Positions 18,603 through 26,375 of a stretch of DNA of 64,000 nucleotides are shown piece after piece. Below the pieces are notes generated by a model, which was given only the letters and a program-made list of their open reading frames with translations, did not search any database and had not been told where the DNA came from. The DNA is from Candidatus Hydrogenedentota bacterium (lineage in GTDB: Bacteria; Hydrogenedentota; Hydrogenedentia; Hydrogenedentales; SLHB01). Every line of letters starts with the position of its first letter. Within the stretch, counting starts at the first letter, position 1. Location of the stretch: contig JABWCD010000030.1 of the NCBI GenBank assembly GCA_013359265.1, positions 103,220-167,219 on the forward strand, written 5' to 3'. The translations under genes were made by a program, and so were the position numbers.

Positions 18603-19808
18603 CTAACGCCGTCGCAACAAACGGCGTACCGGCCGCCGGGGCCCGGGCTTCGCCTTGGCCGATTCCTTCGGGACAAACAACGATAGCACGGGCGGCGCGT
18701 CTTCCCACTCCGCGCGCGGAAGGTTGCGCCCCAGTGCGCGCTCAATCGTCTCCAATGCCGTATGGTCCGCCGGGCACACGAACGTAATTGCATCGCCTTC
18801 GGCCTGCGCGCGCGCCGTGCGCCCGATCCGATGGATGTAGTCCTCTGCGGTCGGCGGAATATCGTAGTTGATCACGTGCGTGATGCCTTCGATATCGAGA
18901 CCGCGCGCGGCAACGTCCGTCGCCACCAATATCGAATACTTCCCTTTGCGGAACCCGTCCAGCGCCTGCTCGCGCTGGCGCTGGGAACGGTCGCCGTGAA
19001 TCGCGGCCGCGTTAAACCCGCGCTTGTGCAGCATATGGCCCACGCGCTCCGTGCGGTCCTTCGTGCGCAGAAAGATCACCGCCGACGTAATCTGCTGCTC
19101 TTCGAGAATCTTCAGGAGCAGCCGCGTCTTGTCCTCCGGCCGCACGGGATACACCAGTTGCCGCACGCTGTCCACCGGCCGCGCTATTGGCCCGACGCTG
19201 ATCCGCTCGGGGCTGTTCATCATCTCGGACGTCAGCCGCGCGATTTCGTCGGGGAACGTCGCGCTGAACATCATCGTCTGCCGTTCGCGCGGCAGTTGGC
19301 GCAGGATGCGCCGAATGTCCGGCAGGAAACCCATATCGAGCATGCGGTCTGCTTCGTCGAGAATGAGGATGTGGAGTTGCTGGAAAGAGACATTCCCGCG
19401 CCCGAGGTGATCGAGCAGGCGGCCGGGCGTCGCGACGATTATCTGACGCCCCTTGCGCAGGTCCTGCGTCTGCTTGTCCATGCCCATGCCGCCGTAAATC
19501 GCGACGCTGTGCATGTGCATCGCTTTCGCCAACTGCTCCACGACGCGCTGCACCTGCACCGCCAGCTCCCGCGTCGGGGTGAGAACGAGCACGTTGTTCT
19601 TCGTAACATGAAGCGACGCGAGGCGGGTCAGCGCGGGCAACGAGAACGCAAGCGTCTTGCCCGTGCCCGTCTGCGCGACGCCAATCAGGTCGCGTCCGGA
19701 AAGCGCAATCGGAATCGCCTGCGCCTGCACGGGTGTGGGAGTGACTATCTCTTGCTGATGCAGGACCCGCAGGCAGCGCGGGTCAAGGCCGAATTCGTCG
19801 AATGTCAT
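18603..19808 (-). CDS. rhlE: DEAD-box ATP-dependent RNA helicase, RhlE type
   Basis: A 401-residue helicase. All DEAD-box motifs are present in order: Q-motif region (TPTPVQAQAIP), AQTGTGKT (I), PTRELA (Ia), TPGR (Ib), DEADRM (II), SATF (III), IHGDRSQRQREQAL (IV/V region), ATDVAARGLDIEG (V) and HRIGRTARA (VI). The basic tail (KPGPRRPVRRLLRRR) fits RNA binding in RhlE/CsdA-type helicases. Members remodel RNA in ribosome assembly and decay. The gene is divergent from the beta-helix protein gene. Confidence 0.95.
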   Translation of the reverse strand: MTFDEFGLDPRCLRVLHQQEIVTPTPVQAQAIPIALSGRDLIGVAQTGTGKTLAFSLPALTRLASLHVTKNNVLVLTPTRELAVQVQRVVEQLAKAMHMHSVAIYGGMGMDKQTQDLRKGRQIIVATPGRLLDHLGRGNVSFQQLHILILDEADRMLDMGFLPDIRRILRQLPRERQTMMFSATFPDEIARLTSEMMNSPERISVGPIARPVDSVRQLVYPVRPEDKTRLLLKILEEQQITSAVIFLRTKDRTERVGHMLHKRGFNAAAIHGDRSQRQREQALDGFRKGKYSILVATDVAARGLDIEGITHVINYDIPPTAEDYIHRIGRTARAQAEGDAITFVCPADHTALETIERALGRNLPRAEWEDAPPVLSLFVPKESAKAKPGPRRPVRRLLRRR

Positions 19809-19970
19809 TTAGTCCGCGTGTGCCTTCGTGCGGGAATGCGGCATGCTTGCTGTCCTTTTCATCGACCGGATTATACACGTTTGCCCCCGTGCATAAAACC
19901 GCGTCGTGCGCCGCGGTACTTGTGTGCTATTGTATCGGCTATTAGCCACCCGGCCAGAAGGAGTCACGCG

Positions 19971-21638
19971 ATGCGGATTCGGCACGTTTTCGCGCTCGCC
20001 GTTGCCGCCTTGGCCGCCTTCTCCCTCCCATGTGCGGCCGATATCTGGTACGTCAACGTCGCGAATCAGGCGGGACCACAAGACGGAAAGTCCTGGTCCA
20101 CCGCTTTCGCAACGATCCAGCCTGCCATCGACGCCGCGCACGCAACGGGCGGCGGCGAAGTCTGGATTGCGAAGGGGGAATATGGCGAGCCCCGTAAACA
20201 CGTCGACACGGATATCAACACGGGCGCTCTGGTACTAAAGCCCGGCATTGCTTTGTATGGCGGATTTGTTGGAAGCGAATCGGTTCGTGATGCTCGCGAT
20301 CCCGCAAAATACACTACGACGATTACCGGCAAAGCGTCCCGCGATGGCCAGGCAGCCTATCACGTCGTATTCGGCGCAAACGGTGCGAGCTTGGACGGAT
20401 TCACGATTCGAGACGGGCTTGCCAACGCGGAACATCCGTACCACAAATACGGCGCGGGGATAGTCTGCACTTCTCTGGACATGTCAATCACGAATTGCGT
20501 AATCGAGAATTGTGGCGCGGATAACGGGGGCGGCGGCATCTACGCCAGATTGAGCAGCCTTACTCTGACCGGATGTGTCGTCCGCAACAATCGAAGTGAC
20601 TTTGGCGGCAACGACCCGGAAGAAATTGGGTGCGGCGCAGGCATCTGGTTTGGCAATTCCGAAAGAGGATTGCGCATCGAATCCTGTATGATCGAGAACA
20701 ACCGGGCAAGCGGCCGGGGCGGTGGACTGTACGTACGCAGGGCTCGGGTCACGGTTGTTAACAGCAAATTCGACTCTAATTCCGCGCTGTGGGGGGGCGG
20801 GTTTGCTGCTTACAGCGACTGCAATGCATCGGTTGCAGGTACCACATTTACGGACAACAGAGGGCGGTTCGGTGGTGCGGTCCGGATTGCTCATCGCTCG
20901 CCTTCAGATTTCTCGCGCTGTAGTTTTCGTTCCAATACGTCTACCGGTGGCGCAGGCGGAGCCCTCAATTTCTACTACTCGGGCAGCGCAAACCTTTCAG
21001 ACTGTTCGCTCGTCGACAACAAAGCCGAAGGTTTCGTCGGTGGCGGGGTTCGACTACAGTCCGCTGCAATGCACGCAGTTCGCAGCGAATTCCGCAATAA
21101 TTCCGGTACGGCAGGTGGAATGGCATGCCTTACGGACAGTTCCTTGATTTTGGAGGCCTGTACCGTGACAGGCAATTCGCCATATGCATTGATGGCGACA
21201 ACAACAAAAGAAGTCGTCACCGCGATTAACAGCAAGTTCGGCACGAACGGGAACGCCTTGTATCACGTGGAACCGACGCGGCAGAACTTCGCAAGTGTCG
21301 AGCAAATGGCCGCGGCGTTTCCCACTTGGAGGGGAAATCGGTCGATAGCACCCGGAGCAAGTCCTCCGCCGAATAGGGTCGCTGCAGTCACACCGGCACC
21401 GATACCACCACCCGCGCCCACACCAATGCCAATTTCGCAGGACACACTTGCTATCAAGACGGAAGGCACAAGCTTTACGATTAGCGGTGTCTTTGCGTTT
21501 TGCTCTGTTATCGCGATCGTTTTCCTTGTCGGCGTGTTCGCCGTAGTTCTGGGCGGCAGGGGCAATACTTCGCGGCAGACGTCTGCCTCTATTGTCCTGC
21601 CGGACGAACCAGAGACTACGCGTCCCCGCTTTCGATGA
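19971..21638 (+). CDS. secreted right-handed beta-helix repeat protein with C-terminal membrane anchor
   Basis: A 555-residue protein with a signal peptide (MRIRHVFALAVAALAAFSLPCAA) and ATG 19971 after AAGGAG. The body is a parallel beta-helix with recurrent NNRA, GGGLYVR, SNSALWGGGFA and GGAVRIAH-type rungs (about residues 140-440), typical of DUF1565/polymorphic outer-membrane-like proteins. A Pro-rich linker precedes a membrane segment (FAFCSVIAIVFLVGVFAVVLGG) near the C-terminus, so it is probably anchored at a membrane. Function is unknown. Carbohydrate binding or cleavage is common for the fold. The end overlaps the convergent R2lox gene by 23 bases. Confidence 0.82.
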   Translation: MRIRHVFALAVAALAAFSLPCAADIWYVNVANQAGPQDGKSWSTAFATIQPAIDAAHATGGGEVWIAKGEYGEPRKHVDTDINTGALVLKPGIALYGGFVGSESVRDARDPAKYTTTITGKASRDGQAAYHVVFGANGASLDGFTIRDGLANAEHPYHKYGAGIVCTSLDMSITNCVIENCGADNGGGGIYARLSSLTLTGCVVRNNRSDFGGNDPEEIGCGAGIWFGNSERGLRIESCMIENNRASGRGGGLYVRRARVTVVNSKFDSNSALWGGGFAAYSDCNASVAGTTFTDNRGRFGGAVRIAHRSPSDFSRCSFRSNTSTGGAGGALNFYYSGSANLSDCSLVDNKAEGFVGGGVRLQSAAMHAVRSEFRNNSGTAGGMACLTDSSLILEACTVTGNSPYALMATTTKEVVTAINSKFGTNGNALYHVEPTRQNFASVEQMAAAFPTWRGNRSIAPGASPPPNRVAAVTPAPIPPPAPTPMPISQDTLAIKTEGTSFTISGVFAFCSVIAIVFLVGVFAVVLGGRGNTSRQTSASIVLPDEPETTRPRFR

Positions 21639-22515
21639 TCGCGTGCGTTTCCCGGTCGATTTCGTCGAGGGACATGCCGCGCGCGCGTTGAATGCGATCG
21701 AAGCGCTTCTGGAATTGGCCGAGGGCAAAGTCGGTGAAGTCGGATACCTTCAGGCCGAACGGAATGGGATCGTAGCTCCCAAGCGTCTCGTCGATGATAC
21801 CGAGCGCGGGCGCGAGCAATTCGTTCATGGTGCTTTCAACGACCTCGAACAGGCTGGGGTCTTCCGCCATGAGCCGCGAAAGCAGGTACACGCCGTACGC
21901 TATGTGGCGCGCTTCATCCTGCTTGGTGTGAGTGATGCCCATGCGCTGCGTCGGAAGTATGTTGAACCGGTCGCACACGGTGAAGTACGCATGGTAGCCG
22001 GTTTCGGCGAGCATGCCTTCGATAACCATGTTGTACGTCGCGGAGGCCTTCGCCAGCGCCGCGGGTGAAACATCGGTCGTCAGCGCGTTCATGGTCTGCG
22101 GTAGCGTTTCATAGAAAAGAAATCGGTAGTTCGGCCCGTGCAGATGACTCTGATCGCCGGTCACGCCCGCAACTTCGGTGAGGAACCGCTGAAAGAAATC
22201 CACATGCTTCGCTTCTTCCCAGAGGAATGACGTCAGATAGATTTCCTCCTCGATGCGCCCTTCGCGCGCGATTGCCGCGATCAGCGGCAGCAAATCGAGC
22301 GTCACCGCCTCCTCACCCGCCTGAAACACCGACGACAAATGCACCAACACCGCGCGCTCATCGTCCTGCAAGCGAGCCCAATCTTCCTTGTCCTTCGAGA
22401 AGTCGAACTCGCTCGGGTTCCAGATTCCGATGCGCTTGGCTTTCTCGAACAGTTTCATCGGCGCAAGGTCGCGCCGCAGTCCTGACGTGGTTGTCGCAAA
22501 TCCCGCATGCACCAT
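21616..22515 (-). CDS. R2-like ligand-binding oxidase (R2lox)
   Basis: A 299-residue ferritin-like protein of the R2lox group, related to ribonucleotide reductase R2 but with a heterodinuclear Mn/Fe centre and bound fatty acid. Metal ligands can be placed by motif: Glu68 (AGEEAVTLD), Glu101 and His104 (EEAKHVDFF), Glu166, Glu201 and His204 (QDEARH). The residues that form the tyrosine-valine ether cross-link in characterised members are both present (Val71 and Tyr161). The N-terminal KAKRIGIWNPSEFDFSKDKEDW block is diagnostic. ATG 22515 is preceded by GAGGGAG. Its physiological substrate is not known for the family. Confidence 0.93.
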   Translation of the reverse strand: MVHAGFATTTSGLRRDLAPMKLFEKAKRIGIWNPSEFDFSKDKEDWARLQDDERAVLVHLSSVFQAGEEAVTLDLLPLIAAIAREGRIEEEIYLTSFLWEEAKHVDFFQRFLTEVAGVTGDQSHLHGPNYRFLFYETLPQTMNALTTDVSPAALAKASATYNMVIEGMLAETGYHAYFTVCDRFNILPTQRMGITHTKQDEARHIAYGVYLLSRLMAEDPSLFEVVESTMNELLAPALGIIDETLGSYDPIPFGLKVSDFTDFALGQFQKRFDRIQRARGMSLDEIDRETHAIIESGDA

Positions 22516-22755
22516 TGATTTTCTCCCTCTCCGTTGATGGCTCCACCGCCACGATGATACCCGAATTAATGGGCCACTGCACTGAGTTTGTAGGCCTTTT
22601 TCGCTGGCGACCGGCGAGTGCCGATGTGTTATAACCTATTTTGCATGAATATCTTATGATCTGGCAATCGTTTCCGTACAATTTTGAACACACTTGTCAA
22701 GCTGCTGACCTCGCGCGGCGAAAAAGGGAAAGACTTCACCCCCCATTTATGCTAT

Positions 22756-23050
22756 GCTGATTGGTGCCTCTCACGAGGCAAGAACCAGTTTAAGCCGTCG
22801 GGGCAGGCGGGCCTGCCGCATCTTGTCCCCGCGACGCGCAGTTGGAAAGGCGTTCATCCGGCGGTGCTTTTGCCATTCCACCGTTTTGGATGTGGTGCAG
22901 CGCTTTTCATCCCGGCTCAGGGCTGCTGCGTAGCGCGGTCGATCGGATACTCAGTGCGGGTGACCGTGACTGCCGTCTTTAGCGCCTCCTACGCGTTTCC
23001 TCCTTTTGGAGACGGTACTGGCAGGTCCGCCCCCCGGCGCTTATGACTGG
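22756..23050 (+). ncRNA. unassigned structured RNA candidate with long closing helix
   Basis: The two ends of this segment pair in at least five consecutive helices: 22785-22789 with 23046-23050, 22792-22795 with 23039-23042, 22799-22803 with 23032-23036, 22806-22810 with 23027-23031, and 22813-22817 with 23020-23024. Local hairpins lie inside and before it: TGCCTC-tcac-GAGGCA at 22765-22780, a CATCC/GGATG stem closed over GGTG/CACC at about 22855-22891, and CGTTTCC/GGAGACG at 22994-23014. A weak -10 like TATGCT (22753-22758) lies just before the start. It lacks the hallmark sequences of RNase P, tmRNA and SRP RNA. A 6S-like or novel RNA is possible. The strand is not certain. Confidence 0.4.
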
Positions 23051-23092
23051 TGAGCCGCGCGCCCTTCCCACATTCGTCCGATTGTCCTTTTT

Positions 23093-23182
23093 TCGTGCTC
23101 GTGTCTCGTGCTCGTGTCTCGTGCTCGTGTCTCGTGCTCGTGCTCGTGCTCGTGCTCCTAATCGTGCTCGTAATCGTAATTT
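23093..23182. repeat. tandem GTGCTC/GTGTCTC repeat block of the dispersed family
   Basis: About 90 bases made almost entirely of CGTGCTC, CGTGTCTC and GTAATC units, with TCGTGCTCGTGTC recurring at a 13-base step and then six-base GTGCTC steps. The block lies between the RNA candidate and the glycosidase-like gene. It is the longest tandem version of the units seen at four other loci. Confidence 0.85.
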
Positions 23183-23313
23183 CTCGTTGCGACGTTTCCA
23201 CTTCGTAACGTGCTCTTGAAAAGCTCCGCTTTGGCGTTGTTCCAAGAAAACACCCCATTCCGTCCATCTCGTCCATTTCGTCCATGCGCCCTCCCCATGC
23301 GATACTTCCCCCC

Positions 23314-24948
23314 ATGAAACCGCTAACCCAATTCCTCTTTACATTCATTCTGGCATTCTCCGCTGCCGCGGAAACCCTCTACAACGGCATCGAAGTTCCC
23401 ACGCCCTGGCCGCCCGCCGACCGCGCACCAACGCGCGAACCGATGGAGCTCCCATACCTCAAGAACCCGCCTGCGATCATTCCAATCGACGTCGGCCGCC
23501 AACTCTTCGTTGACGACTTCCTGATAGAGAAAACCGATCTCAAACGCACGTTCCACAACGCCGAGTACTATCCCGACAACCCTGTCCTTTCACCCGACAA
23601 AGAATGGGAATCCGGCGAATCGCAAAACCATCCGGCGCCCACCGCCATGCCGTTCAGCGACGGCGTATGGTTCGATCCGCAGACCCAACTATTCAAGATG
23701 TGGTACATGGGCGGCTACGTGAAATCGACGTGCTACGCCGAATCGAAGGACGGCATTACCTGGACGAAGCCCGAATTGGATGTCGTCCCGGGAACGAACA
23801 TCGTCCAGACTCATGGCCGCGATTCCGCTACTGTCTGGCTCGATTTGCTCGATCCCGATCCGCAACGCCGTTACAAACTGTTCTCGTACCTCCGCCCCGA
23901 CGACAACGGCCGCTACACGATCTATTTTTCGTCCGACGGCAAGCATTGGGGCGACCCCGTCGCAACCAGCGGTCCCACCGGCGACCGCTGCACCGTCTTC
24001 TACAACCCGTTCCGAAAGGTTTGGGTCTATAACATCCGCGCATACGAACCCGGTGGCGTCGGCAGGTACCGGCGTTACCACGAAAACGCGGACGTCCTCG
24101 AAGCGGCGAAATGGAAGGAAGGCGAACCCGTGTTCTGGGTCGGCGCCGACACCGGCGACTACATGCGCGACGACCTCAAAACACCCTGCGAACTCTACAA
24201 CCTCGACTGCGCTGCCTATGAAAGCCTGCTAATCGGCCTCTTCTCGATTTGGCGCGGGCAACCGCAGGACCGCGCGAAGCCCAACGAAATCTGCATCGGG
24301 TTCAGCCGCGACGGCTTCCACTGGGACCGCCCGAGCCACACACCCTTCATCCCCGTATCCGAACAGTACGGCGACTGGAACTGGGGCAACGTGCAATCCG
24401 CCGGCGGCTGTTGCCTCGTCGTCGGCGACAAACTCTACTTCTACGTCAGCGGACGCAAAGGCGTCCAAGGCTCCCCGTCCTCCGGCGTATGCAGCACCGG
24501 CCTCGCGACCCTCCGCCGTGACGGCTTCGCGTCCATGGACGCCATCGACGGCGAGGGCACACTGACGACGCGCCCAGTGAAATTCTCCGGTAAACATCTC
24601 TTCATCAACGCCGACGCATCGCAAGGAGAGATTCGGGTTGATATCTTGCCTACGATTTTCGTCGGAGGGCGCCTTAGAACGGATAACCCCATGGATCCGA
24701 TAGAAGGATTTGACGCCACGTCGTGTACGCCGATCAACACGAATCTAACTCGCGCATCGGTCACTTGGAAGTCCGGTCAGGATTTGTCGTCGCTCGCCAA
24801 TACTCCCGTCCAATTTCGCTTTCACCTCAAGAACGCCCGCCTCTACTCCTTCTGTGTCACCGACGATCCCAACGGCGCCAGCAACGGCTACGTCGCTGCG
24901 GGTGGACCCGGCCTAACCGGATCGCAGGACGTCGCCGCGCCCCGCTGA
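23314..24948 (+). CDS. secreted beta-propeller glycoside hydrolase-like protein
   Basis: A 544-residue exported protein (signal MKPLTQFLFTFILAFSAAAE). Residues about 60-430 show repeated propeller blades of the GH43/GH32 type: VGRQLFVDDFLIEKTD, FKMWYMGGYVKSTCYAESKDGITWTKPEL, RYKLFSYLRPDD, FSRDGFHWDRPSHTPFIPV. The C-terminal part (about 430-530) looks like a beta-sandwich. Proteins of this kind are abundant in Planctomycetota and relatives and are annotated as sucrose-invertase/fructosidase-like without tested substrate. An upstream in-frame ATG exists, but ATG 23314 gives the clean signal peptide. It converges with the peptidase gene, with 10 bases between. Confidence 0.78.
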   Translation: MKPLTQFLFTFILAFSAAAETLYNGIEVPTPWPPADRAPTREPMELPYLKNPPAIIPIDVGRQLFVDDFLIEKTDLKRTFHNAEYYPDNPVLSPDKEWESGESQNHPAPTAMPFSDGVWFDPQTQLFKMWYMGGYVKSTCYAESKDGITWTKPELDVVPGTNIVQTHGRDSATVWLDLLDPDPQRRYKLFSYLRPDDNGRYTIYFSSDGKHWGDPVATSGPTGDRCTVFYNPFRKVWVYNIRAYEPGGVGRYRRYHENADVLEAAKWKEGEPVFWVGADTGDYMRDDLKTPCELYNLDCAAYESLLIGLFSIWRGQPQDRAKPNEICIGFSRDGFHWDRPSHTPFIPVSEQYGDWNWGNVQSAGGCCLVVGDKLYFYVSGRKGVQGSPSSGVCSTGLATLRRDGFASMDAIDGEGTLTTRPVKFSGKHLFINADASQGEIRVDILPTIFVGGRLRTDNPMDPIEGFDATSCTPINTNLTRASVTWKSGQDLSSLANTPVQFRFHLKNARLYSFCVTDDPNGASNGYVAAGGPGLTGSQDVAAPR

Positions 24949-24958
24949 TCGTTCCTCG

Positions 24959-26329
24959 TTATTTCCCGGGAAGATACTTCGCGACACCCGTCTTGCCCGT
25001 CGCGGCGGGCAGTTCCAGATCGGGCAGCGGGTTTGCCTCGAGCACATACTGATTGAACATCCCATCCACCGCGCCGCCATATACTTCCCGGAACTGTCCG
25101 CGAAGATCGTCGTTACTCAAATTGCCGCGTCCCAACGCCAGGATAGACGCCATCGCTTCGTTCAACGTCTTGCCCTGCACCTTCAACTCTCGCTCCATTA
25201 GTAGCGCAAGCAACGCGCCTTTCGCGTATACGATCCGCCTCATTTTGAAATCGCGTTGCGACAATGCGGACGCATCCAGAAGGCTCACGGGCTTGTCGCC
25301 TTCCAGATAACGCATTTCCGCGTTCAAATCGGCGAAGCACGCCGTCGCAAATTCCGCGTCAATAAGCCCCGCATCCCGTGCCGCGCAGATTCCGTAGTAC
25401 TCCGTAAACCCTTCGTGAAACCAGTTTGCATCCGGCTTGATAAGCCGGGAAGTGTTCCACCAATGAAACATCTCGTGCGCCAGCGTCACGGCTTCAGGTG
25501 GCTGTACCGCGCTGAACTGTCCTGACGAACCTCCTCGAATGAACCCGCGCGGCACAACAATCACGCAAAAAATGTCGCCCGGTGCGCCGGGTGCACACGC
25601 CGCTATGTCGCGTTCGATCTTTAGAACGCGAAGCAGCGACGTGTTCTCCATCCCTTCTACTCCTACGCATACTCCCACCCGAAAGAGAATCTCGTCCGCG
25701 CTGAATTCGGTCACCGAGATCGGACCAATCCCAATGTACTCCGGGATCATGCCGCCAGCCCCCTCGCCGAGTACAAATGCGCCGTCGTGTTCGACCCACG
25801 GTGTCACAGCGGTCCATCCACCGGGCAGGTCAAAGCGAATCCGCTCCGCGCCCGCGACAATACGCTGTGGCAGGATCGTCGTCGTACGGAGTACGCCAAG
25901 GTCCCCCGTCACGCGGGCGCGCGCGTCCGCTGCGGTCGCCCGATCCGACGCTGGCGGATAGAACGTTGGGTCCACGTCGTACGCGATGCGCACGGTTCCC
26001 GCCGTGTCGGTCGGCAGAAAGCATCCGGTACCTTCTCTACTGTCACGCTTCGAGAACGGCCGAGTCTCCACTCGAATCTCGTGATCACCCTGAAACGCAA
26101 CAATGCGCTGGATGGCGTCCGGTTTAAGTTCCGTGAAGTCGAATGACGGACCGGACGACCGGCCCGCCGGAAGCGTTATCGATCCGGAAATATGTATCGA
26201 CGGCAAATCCTCGCGTTTGACCGTGACCCGGATTTCGTTGTCATCCGCGGCGTTCGCGCAGACGGATCCGATGCAACACGCGATGCCGGCAATTACGCAA
26301 AGCGTCCGTACGCGCCGATTGCATCTCAT
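24959..26329 (-). CDS. secreted M61/M1-like zinc metallopeptidase
   Basis: A 456-residue exported peptidase-like protein (signal RVRTLCVIAGIACCIGSVCANA). The zinc site is complete: HEMFHWW (HExxH) at about residue 285, followed by WFHEGFTEYYG carrying the third ligand Glu, spaced as in gluzincins. The N-terminal 200 residues form the beta-domain typical of M61 glycyl aminopeptidases. The C-terminal helices include a YAKGALLALLMERELK segment common to the family. It probably works in the periplasm or outside the cell. It lies beside two other secreted enzymes. Confidence 0.82.
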   Translation of the reverse strand: MRCNRRVRTLCVIAGIACCIGSVCANAADDNEIRVTVKREDLPSIHISGSITLPAGRSSGPSFDFTELKPDAIQRIVAFQGDHEIRVETRPFSKRDSREGTGCFLPTDTAGTVRIAYDVDPTFYPPASDRATAADARARVTGDLGVLRTTTILPQRIVAGAERIRFDLPGGWTAVTPWVEHDGAFVLGEGAGGMIPEYIGIGPISVTEFSADEILFRVGVCVGVEGMENTSLLRVLKIERDIAACAPGAPGDIFCVIVVPRGFIRGGSSGQFSAVQPPEAVTLAHEMFHWWNTSRLIKPDANWFHEGFTEYYGICAARDAGLIDAEFATACFADLNAEMRYLEGDKPVSLLDASALSQRDFKMRRIVYAKGALLALLMERELKVQGKTLNEAMASILALGRGNLSNDDLRGQFREVYGGAVDGMFNQYVLEANPLPDLELPAATGKTGVAKYLPGK

Positions 26330-26375
26330 GGCGCCTCCGATCTGTCTTCAGTCGCATCCTCTTTGCGTGCAAGAG

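Larger units (their letters stand above)
22516..23313. other. long intergenic region with a structured RNA candidate and GTGCTC repeats
   Basis: This 798-base stretch has no convincing protein gene. A frame from TTG 22684 to 23046 shows no recognisable features. From the left it holds the R2lox promoter region, then the RNA candidate at 22756-23050, then the repeat block at 23093-23182. The last 130 bases lead into the glycosidase-like gene. Confidence 0.7.

Noticed and set aside
18762..19970. Long plus-strand open frame upstream of the beta-helix gene
   Set aside because: It is antisense to the RhlE helicase. The real start at 19971 has a ribosome site and signal peptide.
22684..23046. A 120-residue frame across the structured RNA candidate
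   Set aside because: TTG start, no ribosome site of note, no recognisable motif. The base pairing between ends explains the sequence better.
23093..23182. CRISPR array
   Set aside because: Repeat units are 6-13 bases without unique spacers of regular length, and no cas genes are present.
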